A program made the translations under genes and the position numbers. The notes beneath the pieces are model-generated. The model had not been told where the DNA came from. It searched no databases and saw only the letters and a list, made by a program, of their open reading frames with translations. This document shows positions 6,964 through 7,922 of a stretch of 7,922 nt of DNA, one piece after another. Position 1 is the stretch's first letter. Each line of letters starts with the position of its first letter. This DNA is from Verrucomicrobiales bacterium (GTDB lineage Bacteria; Verrucomicrobiota; Verrucomicrobiia; Verrucomicrobiales; DEV007): the NCBI GenBank assembly GCA_002684575.1, contig NYVP01000097.1:7820-15741 (forward strand), given 5' to 3'.

Positions 6964-7922
6964 TTAATTAATAAATTTTTCGTGAACTATTGCTCCATTG
7001 TGAGTCAGAACGCATCCTGCTAATATCTCATCATCTAAATTGAAGTTGATAGTTTTTTCGTCTTGATCCCAGAAGTGCTCAATAAAACTCCCTAAATTTG
7101 CAGAAAACACCTGACTCGCGTGATGAGCCGCCATGCTCTCAAAATTACTCAATCCAACAATTCTAACTCCATTATTAGTGACAATTTCATCGTCAATTTC
7201 AGTACCCTCAACGTTACCTCCAGTCTCCGCAGCAAGATCCACTATAATACTTCCATGCTTCATTCTTCCAATAACATCACTTTTAACAAGTATTGGTGAA
7301 CGTCTACCAAAGACTTTGGCTGTAGTAATGACCACGTCTGAGTCCTCACAAACCTTGGCCTGAGCTTCTCGCTGTTTTTCCAACTGTTCTTGGGTGAGCT
7401 CTTTGGCATATACTTGCCCCTCCTCCTTGGAATCTTCTCCAAGATCAATCCTCAACGCCTTAGCTCCCAATGATTCAGCTTGCTCTAATGCTTCTTGTCG
7501 CACGTCGAATGCAGTGACACGGGCACCTAATCGTTTTGCGGTAGCAATTGCTTGTAGGCCGGCAACGCCTATTCCGATAATAAAAAACTTGGCCGGAGAT
7601 ATCGTTCCAGCTGGTGTCATCATCATAGGAAGAACTTTATCAAGTTTCTCAGCAGCATATATTACTGAGGTGTACCCTGTTATATTAGCCTGAGAACTTA
7701 AGGCATCCATTTTCTGCGCCAAGGTTGTTCTAGGAATCATTTCTAGGCTGATTGATGTAATTCCCTGAGAGGCCATCAATTGAAGTAATTCTGAATCATT
7801 AAAAGGATCTAAAAAACTCAAGTGAATGCACCCTGATTTGGTTTTCTTTATCTCATCAACAGATGGTTTCCTAACACGAAAAATGATATCAGCATCTGAG
7901 AGAGCTTTAGTTCTGTCAGTGA
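6964..7922 (-). CDS. pntAA: NAD(P) transhydrogenase subunit alpha, part 1 (NAD(H)-binding), 5' end outside window
   Basis: The frame stays open to the right edge. The TTG at 7821 is not the start, because the residues before it (visible as DADIIFRVRKPSVDEIKK) match the family. About 318 residues are visible; complete subunits are usually some 370-385, so around 55-65 are missing. This is domain I, the soluble alanine-dehydrogenase/PNT fold that binds NAD(H) and gives hydride to NADP+ on PntB. The RQD loop is intact within PRTTLAQKMDALSSQANITG (about 7734-7675), with Arg, Gln and Asp at the expected +5 and +8 spacing. The Rossmann motif GIGVAGLQA lies near 7575-7549. Further motifs are VITTAKVFGRRSP and DLAAETGGNVEGT. 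The gene ends before the membrane helices, which pntAB encodes. It is the first visible gene of the pnt operon; any promoter lies beyond the window. Confidence 0.96.
   Translation of the reverse strand, partial: TDRTKALSDADIIFRVRKPSVDEIKKTKSGCIHLSFLDPFNDSELLQLMASQGITSISLEMIPRTTLAQKMDALSSQANITGYTSVIYAAEKLDKVLPMMMTPAGTISPAKFFIIGIGVAGLQAIATAKRLGARVTAFDVRQEALEQAESLGAKALRIDLGEDSKEEGQVYAKELTQEQLEKQREAQAKVCEDSDVVITTAKVFGRRSPILVKSDVIGRMKHGSIIVDLAAETGGNVEGTEIDDEIVTNNGVRIVGLSNFESMAAHHASQVFSANLGSFIEHFWDQDEKTINFNLDDEILAGCVLTHNGAIVHEKFIN

Noticed and set aside
7394..7693. Plus-strand ORF of 99 codons opposite pntAA
   Set aside because: It lies antisense to the conserved NAD-binding domain and has no recognisable product.
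7819..7821. TTG as the start codon of pntAA
   Set aside because: The frame remains open upstream to the window edge, and the upstream residues match the family, so the TTG is an internal leucine.

Overview
The window comes from an A+T-rich bacterium with a two-membrane envelope. Four of its eight proteins appear to be exported, and one of those is a periplasmic adaptor. Exported ThuA-fold proteins and exported squalene-cyclase-fold (alpha/alpha toroid) proteins are typical of the Planctomycetota-Verrucomicrobiota group. The nucleoid-associated protein and the transhydrogenase resemble versions I know from Bacteroidota. My best guess is a low-GC, possibly marine Verrucomicrobiota or close PVC relative, but this is an inference from gene content. 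No rRNA or other marker gene is present to settle it.

Layout, plus strand (1-5250): the 3' part of a secreted ThuA-domain protein, cut by the left edge and followed by a clear intrinsic terminator (902-932); a small exported DUF4399 protein; a cytoplasmic NdpA/YejK-type nucleoid-associated protein; an HlyD/RND-type periplasmic adaptor; and, 25 bp further on, an exported prenyltransferase/squalene-cyclase-repeat protein. The last two probably form an operon. Neither has an obvious transporter or isoprenoid enzyme beside it.

Layout, minus strand (7922-5261): the three-gene proton-translocating NAD(P) transhydrogenase operon, pntAA (start beyond the right edge), pntAB and pntB. Spacing is 12 and 32 bp. 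The complex couples proton re-entry across the inner membrane to hydride transfer from NADH to NADP+. The operon converges on the toroid gene with only 10 bp between stop codons.

Every stretch without a gene is shorter than 140 bp, and I see no tRNA, rRNA, CRISPR, insertion sequence or phage feature. The transhydrogenase half is ordinary core metabolism. Items that deserve a second look are the adaptor-toroid pair, a G10 homopolymer in pntB beside a codon for a likely proton-path residue, and the general lack of Shine-Dalgarno sequences.
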